Shown: positions 45,371 to 54,681, counted from the stretch's first letter. The stretch: DNA of 64,000 nt from Leptolyngbya sp. KIOST-1 (GCF_000763385.1 NZ_JQFA01000004.1:868001-932000), one strand, 5' to 3'. Made by a program: numbers and translations. The notes: generated by a model from the sequence alone, not told the origin.

Positions 45371-47032
45371 TTACTTGATAAAAGTATTCACCAAAGGGCC
45401 ATAGGTTTCAATCAGACGATTTCGCAGCATATCAACATTAGGAATCATCCTTTTTTGCCGAGATAGTGCCAAATTAGCATAGGTTGGCATGACCGCTCCA
45501 TGTCTAGTCGTTCGTGGAGCTGAGATGTTTACATCCCAGTGGGGAAAGCCGTTTGGAGGAACAACAAAAGATCCCCCTGGATAAGGACAGTCTGTTCTAT
45601 TTACACAAACTAAATAAACACGATTATCTTCAGCTTTAGGAACAGCTAGTAATTCCCTTTCTGAAGGTTGTACCCAAGCGCTGCACCAAACAACAATATC
45701 GGCTCCATTTAATGCAAGAATACGTGTGCTTTCAGGATAAAGGCCATCATCACCCAAAATGATGCCAATGCGGCCAAATGGAGTCTCAAAGACCGGCAGC
45801 TCATCACCCGCCTTAGCCCAGGCCTGCATAGATGGGCTTAGATGAGTTTGTCGATAGCGACCGATTACATGGCCATCTGGGCCAATCAAAGTTGCTGAAG
45901 AAGAAAGGATATCGCCTATTTTCTCAATAACGGGAAGAACGATCGCACAACCATAATCTCTCGCGATTTCTCCAGCACGGTTGATATGAACCTCTGCATC
46001 CTTAGCCGCATCTTCTGCTTCTTGGTGGTTAAGATTCCACATTGGGGAACTAAAGTGTAACGGTAAGGCCAAAAGCTTAACTCCCAACTTAGCTGTATGG
46101 CTAACCATCTCGAAAGCAGCATCCAGACTGTTAGGATCATCAGTCCTATGACATTGAACAGCTGCTACTTTAGTCGTTTCCTCTTCAGGAATGAGTGGCT
46201 GCTTGAGGAAGGCCGCGACTGGGGTTTCCTCAAAAGGAGTCAGCAGTCTTTGATAAATATCGGGACGGCGATTGCCTAACTTAGTTTTAAGTTCTTCTGA
46301 GAAAGCAATATCAGCGGATACAACACCATGGGTATCGTAGGGGATCTTCGCGGCTACCTGACCAGTAGGAGCCACAATCATACTGCCACCAGGATAGTAG
46401 ATGCTGCGTTCTACCCCAGCTTTAGTGGCTGCAATAATCCAAGATTCATTTTCAAAAGCTCGTGCTGGCACCCACATCTCTGCTTGATCCATCGCAAAGA
46501 AGTTTGCCATATCTAAAATGATGTCGGTTCCCTGCAATGCCAGACATCTAGCAATCTCAGGTATGCGACCATCAAAACAAATGAGCAAACCAATGCGGCC
46601 CAACTCTGTATCAACAACAGGAGAACCTTTAACCCCGCATTCAAACCAGTTTTGGTCGTGGGTAGCCAAAAACTGTTTTTGGTAGTGAAGGATTAACTTG
46701 CCTGTCTTGTCTAGGAGCAATCCACTGTTAAAGATTTTTTCATTAACTTCGTCTTTCTCAGTAAAGCCACTAGCTATAAACAAGCCATGCTTGCGGCAAA
46801 GGTCAGCCATTGCCTCGACATATTTCCCAGTAATTGTCTCGGCTAGCTCAGAGCAGTGCTGCTGAGAATCGAATAAGTATCCTGTATTCATGCACTCAGG
46901 GAAGACAACCAGTTCAGCACCCTGCCGAGTTGCTTCCTGAGCGTATTTATCCAGAAGATTGATATTGAAATCCAGATTTCCCAGAGCAGCTAAGGTTTGC
47001 ACAACAGCTGCTCTAAACTTTCGTCTTGCCAT
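45371..47032 (-). CDS. Tandem carbon-nitrogen hydrolase (nitrilase-like), second domain degenerate
   Basis: 553 residues forming two nitrilase superfamily domains. Domain 1 has the full triad: E46 (VVFPECMNT), K119 (HYQKQFL) and C152 (LLICFDGRIPE). Domain 2 (from about residue 286) keeps the fold but reads LALPLHFSS, YRQTHLSPS and IILGDDGLYPES at those places, so Glu, Lys and Cys are all lost. Active on nitrile, amide or carbamoyl C-N bonds; the substrate is unknown. It starts 21 bases after the lipoprotein gene of an ABC importer and is probably its metabolic enzyme. Confidence 0.87.
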   Translation of the reverse strand: MARRKFRAAVVQTLAALGNLDFNINLLDKYAQEATRQGAELVVFPECMNTGYLFDSQQHCSELAETITGKYVEAMADLCRKHGLFIASGFTEKDEVNEKIFNSGLLLDKTGKLILHYQKQFLATHDQNWFECGVKGSPVVDTELGRIGLLICFDGRIPEIARCLALQGTDIILDMANFFAMDQAEMWVPARAFENESWIIAATKAGVERSIYYPGGSMIVAPTGQVAAKIPYDTHGVVSADIAFSEELKTKLGNRRPDIYQRLLTPFEETPVAAFLKQPLIPEEETTKVAAVQCHRTDDPNSLDAAFEMVSHTAKLGVKLLALPLHFSSPMWNLNHQEAEDAAKDAEVHINRAGEIARDYGCAIVLPVIEKIGDILSSSATLIGPDGHVIGRYRQTHLSPSMQAWAKAGDELPVFETPFGRIGIILGDDGLYPESTRILALNGADIVVWCSAWVQPSERELLAVPKAEDNRVYLVCVNRTDCPYPGGSFVVPPNGFPHWDVNISAPRTTRHGAVMPTYANLALSRQKRMIPNVDMLRNRLIETYGPLVNTFIK

Positions 47033-47053
47033 TTTTAGGTGACCTTATGATAT

Positions 47054-48091
47054 CTATGCTAGTTCTTCCTTGCCAAGCATCATCTTTTGAGCGCTCATTT
47101 CTTGATTAAGCACACCTTCAGACAAGAACACATCGATAAACTTCTGATAGGACGTTACGTCTTCAGCGTCTAAATCGTTAAATCCTCTTAGACGAGGCTG
47201 GGCAACATACTCTGCTTGGTCTGGTTCTAAAGCCGTGTACTTAGAAATGATAGGACGATACTTATCAAAGTTCTCATTTGCCATCTTCGTAGCTTCATCA
47301 ATAATCTGAACTACTTTTTTGGCTGTTTCAGGGCGGTCAGTAATAAACTTTGATGTCAGAACTGCTGCCCCTGAGTAGAATGGGTCAGAGATAAATTCAG
47401 AAACGGGGTTTACCATCGCAATTTTAGCCTGCTTTGTGGCTTCTGCAATTGACCCTACAGGTTCAAGCGAAAGAGTAGCATCTACAGCCCCCGATACAAC
47501 GGATGGTAGGTGTAATCCTACGGCCATTTGCTCAATAGTTACGTTGGTACCTGGTTCTAGTCCATTCTGCTTCAATAGATGCTTGAGGATAGTTTCCCAC
47601 TGAACCCCTGGGATAGTTCCTACTTTTTTACCTTCAAGATCTTTGAGTGACTGAATAGAAGAGTCAGGCTTGACGATTAACCCATCATTTGTGAATCCGC
47701 TCTTAATACCGCCCCCTTGAAGCCCGAAGACTCTGAACGTTCCGGGTGCTTTAGCTTCAGCTAAGACTGTAATTCCAGCTGCGGCTCCAGGCGGGCCAAA
47801 ATCAGCACGACCAGATACTAGAGAATCAATGATCTGGTTTGGATTCTCAAATTTGGCAGACTCAACTTCAATGTCAGCTTGCTCAAATAGTCCCTCTTCT
47901 AAGGCTACATAGTATGCAGTTGTCTGCATAATTGGCAACCAAGAAGCAACCACCTTCTCTTTCTTAACGATTACCTGAGGGGAACCCTGACTAGAATTTC
48001 CTTGGGTGCCATTATTGCAAGCAGCCAAAGCACCTGTTCCTAATGCGAGGGCACCATACTTAACAAATTTGCGGCGATTCAGGTCAGTCAT
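47054..48091 (-). CDS. NMT1/TauA-type ABC substrate-binding lipoprotein
   Basis: ATG at 48091 with GGAAG upstream; 345 residues. N-terminus RRKFVKYGALALGTGALAAC has twin Arg and a lipobox Cys. The mature part resembles NMT1/THI5-like binding proteins (WLPIMQTTAYYVALEEGLFEQADIEV, SLVSGRADFGPPGAAAG). Such proteins deliver small sulphonates, nitrate, cyanate-like or pyrimidine compounds. Operon order: ATPase, permease, this gene, nitrilase. Confidence 0.88.
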   Translation of the reverse strand: MTDLNRRKFVKYGALALGTGALAACNNGTQGNSSQGSPQVIVKKEKVVASWLPIMQTTAYYVALEEGLFEQADIEVESAKFENPNQIIDSLVSGRADFGPPGAAAGITVLAEAKAPGTFRVFGLQGGGIKSGFTNDGLIVKPDSSIQSLKDLEGKKVGTIPGVQWETILKHLLKQNGLEPGTNVTIEQMAVGLHLPSVVSGAVDATLSLEPVGSIAEATKQAKIAMVNPVSEFISDPFYSGAAVLTSKFITDRPETAKKVVQIIDEATKMANENFDKYRPIISKYTALEPDQAEYVAQPRLRGFNDLDAEDVTSYQKFIDVFLSEGVLNQEMSAQKMMLGKEELA

Positions 48092-48096
48092 GATAA

Positions 48097-48873
48097 TTAT
48101 CTTCCTTTCCAATGAACAAATTTATCCTCAATGATCAGAAAAATCTGGTTTAAGGCATATCCCATAACCCCTGTAGCGATAATAGAGGCATACATTTGGG
48201 GCATATCAAAAACTTGTTGTGAGTCAATAATGCGCTGTCCCATGCCGTGAGTAGAGCCAATGAACATCTCGGCAACAATAATAACAACAAGAGTTAGTGA
48301 AATTGATGTTCTTAGTCCTATAAATGTTTGAGGTAAAGTTTCAAGAAACGTAACGTCAACAAAAATCCTCCAAGAAGGAACTCCCATTGCTTTTGCTGCC
48401 ATAACACGAGTTTTTTTCGTGTTCATAACACCATAAGCTACGTTGAAAAATACGATTAAAGCTCCTGCAAAAGCTGCAACGGCAATTTTAGAAAAGTCTC
48501 CGATACCAAAGACAACCAAAAACAGGGGAAACATTGCCGTTGCTGGAGTAGAGCGGAAGAAGTCTATCAGAAATTCAAAGGAGCGATATACCTTCTGGTT
48601 TGATCCTAATAGAATGCCAATAGGGACTCCCACAACTACAGCAATCACGAAGGCGTAGAGGCTTCGATAAAGTGTAAGCCAGAAGTCTCTAATTAGATCT
48701 CCACTGAATAGGCTAATAAAGAGCGAGTTGAAAGTTTCTAAAGGAGTTGGCAGAAGTACAGGATTTATTAATTCTAGGGATGCTACTACCCACCAAATGG
48801 CAATGACTATTAGAGTGCCAACATTAGCAATTAGGAAAGATGCTAGAGCCTTACTATTCATCTTAGGCATCAC
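48097..48873 (-). CDS. NMT1-type ABC transporter permease
   Basis: 258 residues, six predicted helices, with the EAA loop in VMAAKAMGVPSWRIFVDVTFLETLPQTFIGLRTS. Belongs to the SsuC/TauC group. Its start overlaps the ATPase stop by four bases (ATGA), indicating translational coupling. Works with the lipoprotein and ATPase beside it. Confidence 0.9.
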   Translation of the reverse strand: MMPKMNSKALASFLIANVGTLIVIAIWWVVASLELINPVLLPTPLETFNSLFISLFSGDLIRDFWLTLYRSLYAFVIAVVVGVPIGILLGSNQKVYRSFEFLIDFFRSTPATAMFPLFLVVFGIGDFSKIAVAAFAGALIVFFNVAYGVMNTKKTRVMAAKAMGVPSWRIFVDVTFLETLPQTFIGLRTSISLTLVVIIVAEMFIGSTHGMGQRIIDSQQVFDMPQMYASIIATGVMGYALNQIFLIIEDKFVHWKGR

Positions 48874-49676
48874 CTACTCACCTCCCTCCTAAAAATATCT
48901 AGGCTATAAGCTTTGGTGTCAATGAATCGAGGGTCGGAAAGCGTATTTGCGGTACGCGGATGGCTGATATCAAATGAAATTATCTCAGCTATATGGGTGG
49001 GTCTTTTGGTTAGGAGGACAACATTGTTAGAGAGATAAATGGCTTCCTCTAGGTTATGTGAAATCATTACCATAGTGACACCAGAGGATATGAATACCTC
49101 TTGCAACTTTTCAATGATGGATAACGTAGCTTCGTAGTCTAAAGCTGAAAACGGCTCGTCAAGGAATAAGACCTCTGGGCCTGTCGCTAGTGCCCTCATA
49201 ATTGAAACAAGCTGCTGCTGCCCCCCAGATAATTCATAGGGATAGCGTTTAAGGTCAAACTTTACCCCGAATTTATGTACTAACTCCTCTAGCTTTAATT
49301 TGCGCTGTACTTTTGATAAGCCTGCCCTAGATAATGGATAAGTGATATTGTCACTTGCTCTCAACCAAGGAAAAAGAGCATCCCTATAGTTCTGAAATAC
49401 ATATCCTATTTTTGTTTCTGCAAGCGGCTTTCCGTCAAAATAGACTTCCCCACTATCAAATGGGATAAGCCCAGAGATCATGCTAAGAAGCGTTGATTTT
49501 CCACAACCATTAGGACCAAAAATTGATGTGAACTGGCCCCCAGGTATACTCAGGCTGAAGTTTTGGTAAAGAATTTCTTTATGAAATTTTTTGGTTAAAT
49601 TTCTTACTTCAATGCCTGTGGAAAGTGATGTTTCTCCCTGCTGATTTTCCGAAGCGCCTACTAAATCTAAATGCAT
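48870..49676 (-). CDS. NMT1-type ABC transporter ATPase
   Basis: 268 residues. Walker A GPNGCGKSTLL, Q-loop GYVFQNYRDALFPWL, signature ELSGGQQQLVSIMRAL, Walker B VLFLDEPFSALD. Nitrate/sulphonate/cyanate importer type. First gene of the importer-nitrilase operon. The block 45371-49676 is AT-rich and nearly lacks HIP1 sites, unlike neighbouring DNA. Confidence 0.9.
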   Translation of the reverse strand: MHLDLVGASENQQGETSLSTGIEVRNLTKKFHKEILYQNFSLSIPGGQFTSIFGPNGCGKSTLLSMISGLIPFDSGEVYFDGKPLAETKIGYVFQNYRDALFPWLRASDNITYPLSRAGLSKVQRKLKLEELVHKFGVKFDLKRYPYELSGGQQQLVSIMRALATGPEVLFLDEPFSALDYEATLSIIEKLQEVFISSGVTMVMISHNLEEAIYLSNNVVLLTKRPTHIAEIISFDISHPRTANTLSDPRFIDTKAYSLDIFRREVSR

Positions 49677-50036
49677 GTTCAGAAAAGACAGAACAACTTA
49701 GTGAAAACAATTCTTTTTTTTGTATCTTTGTGCAAGTTATCAGTCACCCTACGTCAGTATTGTTGTCTCAGATACATTTTCTCTGCTTCTTTCCCTGACT
49801 GAAAGCTCTTGAACTGTTTTGGGGATACCCAAGAACAGTGGCCGATCACAGTGTTTATGGCTCTCACCGACCCCGAAAGCATTCTCTCTAAGTCCAGCGA
49901 GAGGAAAAAGTACCTCTTTCACATTCTCAAAACCAAGCTGCTCGAGGTTTTTATCATCTGGTACACATTAGCGATTTGGCTTGAAACTAGCAAAACTAAA
50001 ATTTGAGGCCATTAAGGGCTTCTACAGACTCTGGCG
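49677..50036. other. Intergenic region between two minus-strand operons
   Basis: 360 bases, AT-rich, holding the promoter of the importer-nitrilase operon. A 65-codon plus frame (49809-50006) has no recognisable feature. Nothing else identified. Confidence 0.4.
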
Positions 50037-50375
50037 TTAATGTTGATGTTCTGCTTCCTTTTCTGCGACTAACTCGTGCATTTTTTGGTCGATCGCCTCA
50101 GTGTCCAGTAAGCCTTTGTCCGCTAGCAGTTTTTCACAGGCCATGACCCACTGTTCGTAATAGGGTATGGAGTCAGAGGCATCGTTTTCGGTGGCGGCGA
50201 TCACGGATGAGAGATACTGGGTCCATTCCGGCCAGGTACAGTGCTCAAGCGTAGCCAACTGATTCACAATGGCGAAGGCCTTGGCTTCCCAAGGCGCATT
50301 AAACACGCGTTCCTGATCGGTATTGGACATGCCGGAGCCGGATTGAACGGGCGGTGGATCTTGAGGATATTGCAT
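50037..50375 (-). CDS. Nitrile hydratase accessory protein (cluster 1)
   Basis: 112 residues, starting MQYPQDPPPVQSGSG. NAPWEAKAFAIVNQL and YYEQWVMACEKLLADKGLL are the pattern of NHase beta N-terminal/activator proteins that deliver cobalt or help maturation. It lies 5 bases after the beta C-terminal gene, last of four tightly spaced genes. Function as activator is inferred from size, similarity to the beta N-terminus and position. Confidence 0.8.
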   Translation of the reverse strand: MQYPQDPPPVQSGSGMSNTDQERVFNAPWEAKAFAIVNQLATLEHCTWPEWTQYLSSVIAATENDASDSIPYYEQWVMACEKLLADKGLLDTEAIDQKMHELVAEKEAEHQH

Positions 50376-50380
50376 AGGAT

Positions 50381-50749
50381 TCAGGTCGCATCTAAGTGGT
50401 CGTCAAACAGGTCGATATAGAGGCAATCTCTGGGGGAGGCATCTGGCCCCCAGAGCTCCTGAGCGGCAAAGCGTACGCTGTATACGTACTGCGGTTTTGT
50501 TGCCAAACGCTGCCCCACCTTGTCCGGAAAGACGTAGACCCCATTCACCTTGGCGATGGTGCCCATCTTTCCTCGTACATAGCGAGGCAGGCGAGTGTAG
50601 GTGATAGGGTGCATGACTTTTGCTCGAACCCTGTCCCCGGCTTGAAATCGAGGCGGATCGTCACTGACGCCACGGCAGTCAACGCCATTCTGGAGTAAAT
50701 ACTGAGCCTGGGCGACTGTCATGCACTCATTGCTGGTTTCGATGGCCAT
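50381..50749 (-). CDS. Nitrile hydratase beta subunit, C-terminal half as separate gene
   Basis: 122 residues, AAGGAGAG before the ATG. PPRFQAGDRVRAKVMHPITYTRLPRYVRGKMGTI and YVYSVRFAAQELWG match the C-terminal SH3-like barrel of NHase beta. In ordinary NHase this is fused to the helical N-terminus; here the two are separate genes, as in thiocyanate hydrolase. The N-terminal half is encoded immediately upstream. Confidence 0.87.
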   Translation of the reverse strand: MAIETSNECMTVAQAQYLLQNGVDCRGVSDDPPRFQAGDRVRAKVMHPITYTRLPRYVRGKMGTIAKVNGVYVFPDKVGQRLATKPQYVYSVRFAAQELWGPDASPRDCLYIDLFDDHLDAT

Positions 50750-50754
50750 CGTGA

Positions 50755-51060
50755 TTACTCTCCTTGTACCAGCTCAGCGATACGTTGCTCAATTTCTGCA
50801 AGGGTGACCAGGTTGTGCTCAGTGAGCAAGAGTTCCAGGGCATACAGCCAGCGCTCGTAATAGGCCGAACTGAGATAGTCTCCCGGTGGCATCCGTTCTG
50901 AAGCATGGCGGGTTTCATCTACCGGGAAAAAGTTGCAGAAGGTTGCAAAGCTCATGGCAAAAACTTTGGCTTCCCATTCGGAATGAAAGACGGGTTCATC
51001 TGGCTCGATGGGGATAGGCCCCATACCGTGCATACCACCCATGTCGTGGGGACCGTTCAT
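50755..51060 (-). CDS. Nitrile hydratase beta subunit, N-terminal half as separate gene
   Basis: 101 residues. Perfect AGGAGG before the ATG. A His/Met/Gly-rich start (MNGPHDMGGMHGMG) that could bind metal, then PVFHSEWEAKVFAMSFATF and SERMPPGDYLSSAYYERWLYALELLL, the helical NHase beta N-terminus with conserved Arg and Tyr-Tyr-Glu. Separated by 5 bases from the gene for the C-terminal half. Confidence 0.87.
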   Translation of the reverse strand: MNGPHDMGGMHGMGPIPIEPDEPVFHSEWEAKVFAMSFATFCNFFPVDETRHASERMPPGDYLSSAYYERWLYALELLLTEHNLVTLAEIEQRIAELVQGE

Positions 51061-51071
51061 CGTAAATCCTC

Positions 51072-51689
51072 CTAAGCGGCAAGGGTGGAAGGTTGTTCGG
51101 GGGGCTGAACCTTGGCCGTGCCAATCATGGCGTTACGAGTTACTAAACCGGCCAGCGCCGCTTCGGACAGGCCCTCGGTGCCCTGCGGTCGCTCTGGCAG
51201 AACTAAATACCGCAAATCGGCGTTGCTGTCCCACACTCGAATTTCGACCTCATCAGGAATGACCAACCCAAATTCCTGTAGCACTTTGCGCGGTTCGATC
51301 ACGGCCCGCGCTCGGTAGGCAAAGGACTTATACCAGGTGGGCGGCAAGCCTAAAATGGCCCAAGGATAGCAGGAACAAAGTGTGCAAACAATCAGATTGT
51401 GGACTTGAGGGGTGTTTTCCACCACGACCATGTGCTCGCTGGAGAACCCCGTTAACCCAAGTTCTGCGATCGCGCTCGTGCCATCGGCCAGCAACCGCTG
51501 CTTATAGGCGGCGTCAACCCAGGCTTTCGCCACAATCCGGGCTCCGTTGTGGGGGCCAATTTGGTGTTCATAGGCCTCGATGATGGTATCCAGAGTTGTC
51601 GGATCAACGATGCCTTTTTCAACGAGCAGCGACTCAATTGCTTTGACGCGGAGGGCAATTTCGGACTCTGGGCGGTGAGTATGGGCCAT
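51072..51689 (-). CDS. Cobalt-type nitrile hydratase alpha subunit (cluster 1)
   Basis: 205 residues. Metal site C102-T-L-C105-S-C107-Y ([10 protein letters not shown]); Thr and Tyr around the claw mark the cobalt class, where the latter two Cys become oxidised. [16 protein letters not shown] and [25 protein letters not shown] are typical alpha C-terminal motifs. Catalyses nitrile + water to amide, or a related hydrolysis such as thiocyanate. First gene of the split operon, divergent from a cysteine hydrolase gene 163 bases away. Confidence 0.92.
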   Translation of the reverse strand: MAHTHRPESEIALRVKAIESLLVEKGIVDPTTLDTIIEAYEHQIGPHNGARIVAKAWVDAAYKQRLLADGTSAIAELGLTGFSSEHMVVVENTPQVHNLIVCTLCSCYPWAILGLPPTWYKSFAYRARAVIEPRKVLQEFGLVIPDEVEIRVWDSNADLRYLVLPERPQGTEGLSEAALAGLVTRNAMIGTAKVQPPEQPSTLAA

Positions 51690-51852
51690 GGCTTAGTAAA
51701 AAGTAGCGGACATCAATATTGGAATGGCTGGACAGTGATTGTACAAAAAACTGCTAGTTGAAACTCGGAATTTGTTGACAAATTTCACCGAATAAGTGAC
51801 AAAACTTAGAGTTGTATTATAGGCTAAAACAATCAATTCTCTAAAACGTTTT

Positions 51853-52515
51853 ATGGCAATAATCAACACCTATACCCATCCATTTGAGCTCCCATTAGAG
51901 AATACAGCTCTGCTCGTCATTGATATGCAAAATGATTTTTGCCATCCTGACGGCTTCAATAGTAGCCAATTAGATCTTAGTCTAGAGTCCATCAGGGCTA
52001 TTATTCCATCAATTCAGACTTTGCTTGAGTGGTCTCGAAAAATGGGACTGATGGTCGTTTTTACCCGCGAAAGTCATTCTCCTGATTTATCTGACTTAAC
52101 CTCCAGCAAACAAAAGCGATATACCAATGCCGGTTCCCCGATTGGTGAGCCCGGTAAAATGGGACGGTTTCTAGTTCAGGGAGAAAAAGGGGTTGAAATT
52201 ATCGACGAATTGAGGCCTCTCCCCCATGAAATACAGCTAGATAAACCGGCCCATTCTTGTTTTGTCAACACTCAACTTGACCATAAGCTCCGCAGTCAAA
52301 ACATCACTCACCTTCTCATCACGGGGGTCACAACTCAATGCTGTGTGCTGGCAACCTATCGCCATGCCAGCGATCTGGGCTATGACTGCCTGTTGTTAGA
52401 TGACTGCTGCGCTGCGTTCGATCGCGCTGATCATGACGCCACGATTCACATCCTGCAATCCGAAGGTGGTGTATTAGGTTGGGTTGCTCATTCCTCCATG
52501 CTTTACCATGTCTAG
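51853..52515 (+). CDS. Cysteine hydrolase, isochorismatase-like (third family member)
   Basis: 220 residues. Catalytic Asp in LLVIDMQNDF, Lys in IQLDKPAHSCFVNT and Cys in GVTTQCCVLAT. Same fold as the biuret-hydrolase-like proteins but more divergent (no [17 protein letters not shown] in place of KPGKGSF). Probably an amidase on a small carbamoyl or amide compound. Divergent from the NHase cluster and 300 bases before an NMT1-type importer on the same strand. Confidence 0.83.
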   Translation: MAIINTYTHPFELPLENTALLVIDMQNDFCHPDGFNSSQLDLSLESIRAIIPSIQTLLEWSRKMGLMVVFTRESHSPDLSDLTSSKQKRYTNAGSPIGEPGKMGRFLVQGEKGVEIIDELRPLPHEIQLDKPAHSCFVNTQLDHKLRSQNITHLLITGVTTQCCVLATYRHASDLGYDCLLLDDCCAAFDRADHDATIHILQSEGGVLGWVAHSSMLYHV

Positions 52516-52817
52516 CTTTCTCCTTACACCGAAGTGATAGAGGCTGCTCCTTTGTCAAGAAAACGTCAGCATCTGCCGCTTATTTTTGCGAAATGCGTAG
52601 GACATAAGCCTGCATCTTGTTCTATAAGCAAAGAATGACAGTTTTTCTTGCGTAAGTTGTGCCCTTCACTACAAAACTCATGGACTGATGCCTTTATTCT
52701 CAGAGCCAAGCGGTTACTGGGCCTATGCCTGATGATGACTCGGCTCTTGAGCATAGCAACCCGTGATCTTCCCTTTTAGTCTCGTCAAGCTTTATCGCGA
52801 TCGAGGTTTGTGTTCCT
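52516..52817. other. Spacer upstream of second importer
   Basis: 300 bases without a supported gene. Probably carries the promoter of the importer operon; nothing specific seen. Confidence 0.35.
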
Positions 52818-53864
52818 ATGCTGCCGAAGCATGTTTTGATTCTTTCCGCATTGGGTGCTTTGTTTGTTGGGGGCTGTGGGGCGTCGCTGCCCACCGAAAA
52901 TACGGAAGCGCCCTCCTCAGAGAGCGCCGGAGCAGCCCCTGCTAATGAGCTGATCTCGGTAAAAGCGGGTCACTTAGTGGCGTTGGATATGGCACCGTTG
53001 TTCTTGGGAGTCGAATCGGGCTGTTTTGAGCAGCACGGTCTGGATGTCGAGACGGTGTTCTTCACCAATCCCGGCGATAACAATGCCGCCTTGGCCGGTA
53101 GCCAAATCGACTTCAGTACTAATCCCTTTACCCTGCCGTTTTTTGCGGCCAATAGCGGCGTGCCGATTAAAACGGTAGCGGCAGCTGGGGGATGGGGCGT
53201 TATGCAGGTGATTATTGACAGCGACTACGGAGTTGAGTCCATCGCCGATTTGACTACCTTCGTGACAGAAAATCCCGACCAGCCGTTGAAAATTGCCACC
53301 CTCCGGGGGGACACGCTGGAGTTGATTCTGGTGGATGCCTTTGAGCAGGCTGGCCTTGATCCAGAAGCCTTTGAGATGGTCTATTTCGACGATCTACTGG
53401 CTATGGTCGATGCTTTTCGATTGGGAGAGGTGGATATCCTGAGCCACATCAAGCCTTACACGACCCAATTTGTCGCCGCTGGCGAGGCGAATGTCATCAC
53501 CGACAATGCTGAGGTTTGGTCGCCGACAACGCCGAACACTGTGGTTAGCGTGCTGGAGAAGACTCTCAACGAGCGTCCTGAAGTCGTGGAAGCCTACATT
53601 CAGGGCTTGCAATGTGCGGCAGAGATTATTAATACCGACCCTGAGCAGGCTATTGAACTCCTTGCGGGGGGCAACTATTACCGAGTGGAAAATGACGTGT
53701 TGCTGACTGCCTTCACCACTCAACCGTCCCCTATCACCTTTACTCCCGACCTGGATGCGGTTCAAACGGTGGTCGATAAGATGGTGCAGTTGGAGTATAT
53801 CCAGGCGGACGTACCCGCAAAAGATATCTTTGATGTCTCGATTGTGAAAAAGCTAGAAAAGTAG
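52818..53864 (+). CDS. NMT1-type ABC substrate-binding lipoprotein (second importer)
   Basis: 348 residues; lipobox VGGC at about residue 18. Mature part KAGHLVALDMAPLFLGVESGCFEQHGLDVETVFF and QIDFSTNPFTLPFF is typical of NMT1/SsuA binding proteins. A different sequence from the first importer's lipoprotein, so another ligand. The permease starts 2 bases after its stop. Confidence 0.88.
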   Translation: MLPKHVLILSALGALFVGGCGASLPTENTEAPSSESAGAAPANELISVKAGHLVALDMAPLFLGVESGCFEQHGLDVETVFFTNPGDNNAALAGSQIDFSTNPFTLPFFAANSGVPIKTVAAAGGWGVMQVIIDSDYGVESIADLTTFVTENPDQPLKIATLRGDTLELILVDAFEQAGLDPEAFEMVYFDDLLAMVDAFRLGEVDILSHIKPYTTQFVAAGEANVITDNAEVWSPTTPNTVVSVLEKTLNERPEVVEAYIQGLQCAAEIINTDPEQAIELLAGGNYYRVENDVLLTAFTTQPSPITFTPDLDAVQTVVDKMVQLEYIQADVPAKDIFDVSIVKKLEK

Positions 53865-53865
53865 C

Positions 53866-54678
53866 ATGGTGAAGGGCAATTCTGGCGGACTAGGTTTCAT
53901 ATCGCGATCGCTGCTGCCCCTAGTTTGTGGGGTGATTTCTTGCGTCGTCTTTGTCGGAGCTTGGGAAGTCATTGGTGCTAATCCCGAAAACCCCATTGCC
54001 CAGGTTTTGCCCCCGCCATCCAAATTTCTGCCGGTGCTCTTTGAGAGTGATTTCAAAATTGGCCTGGGTTCGCAGTCGGCATCGATTTATCAGTCAGTCA
54101 TTGTCACTTTAATCCGGGTAATTTCGGGAATGACAGTGGCCTTTGTAGGATCAATTGTTTGTGGCCTGTTAATCAGCCTTTCAAAGTGGTCAGAGTTGTT
54201 TATCCTGCCGATTTTAGGACTGATCGCGCCCATTGCTCCTATCGCCTGGGTGCCCCTGGCTCTAGTGGTTTTTGGCGTCAGTAATCTGACGGCGGTGTTC
54301 ATTGTCTTCATGGGGGTCTTTTTCACCCTGACGATCGCGACAGTAGCGGAAATCAAGAGAATCCCCGAAAGCTTGTTAATCACTGCCGAAAATCTCGGGG
54401 GGGATAACTTTGCCCGCTGGAGGTTCGTCATTATCCCCGCTGTTTTACCCGGTGTATTTACCCTGCTCAGACTCAATTTTATTGCTGCTTGGATGGCCGT
54501 TTTAGCCGCTGAAATGACTGGCTTAAGGGATGGCCTTGGCACGGTTGTGATGACTGGACGCAACCTGTTCAACAGCAACCTAATTTTGCTAGGCATTTGC
54601 ATTATCGGCATTACCGGATTTGCTGTTGACCGATTGCTGCTGCTGATTCAAAGAAAGTTTTTCTGGTGGAAGATTTAA
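53866..54678 (+). CDS. NMT1-type ABC transporter permease (second importer)
   Basis: 270 residues, about six helices, EAA region RIPESLLITAENLGGDNFARWRFVIIPAVLPGVFTLLRL. Placed between the lipoprotein and ATPase with 2- and 3-base gaps, one operon. Confidence 0.9.
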   Translation: MVKGNSGGLGFISRSLLPLVCGVISCVVFVGAWEVIGANPENPIAQVLPPPSKFLPVLFESDFKIGLGSQSASIYQSVIVTLIRVISGMTVAFVGSIVCGLLISLSKWSELFILPILGLIAPIAPIAWVPLALVVFGVSNLTAVFIVFMGVFFTLTIATVAEIKRIPESLLITAENLGGDNFARWRFVIIPAVLPGVFTLLRLNFIAAWMAVLAAEMTGLRDGLGTVVMTGRNLFNSNLILLGICIIGITGFAVDRLLLLIQRKFFWWKI

Positions 54679-54681
54679 CTG

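Noticed and set aside
49809..50006. 65-codon plus-strand frame between operons
   Set aside because: No recognisable motif, no ribosome site; likely chance in AT-rich DNA.
51690..51852. Clean NtcA box in the divergent NHase promoter
   Set aside because: No GTA-N8-TAC is present; TTGACA (51775) and TATTAT (51815) are too far apart to form one promoter.
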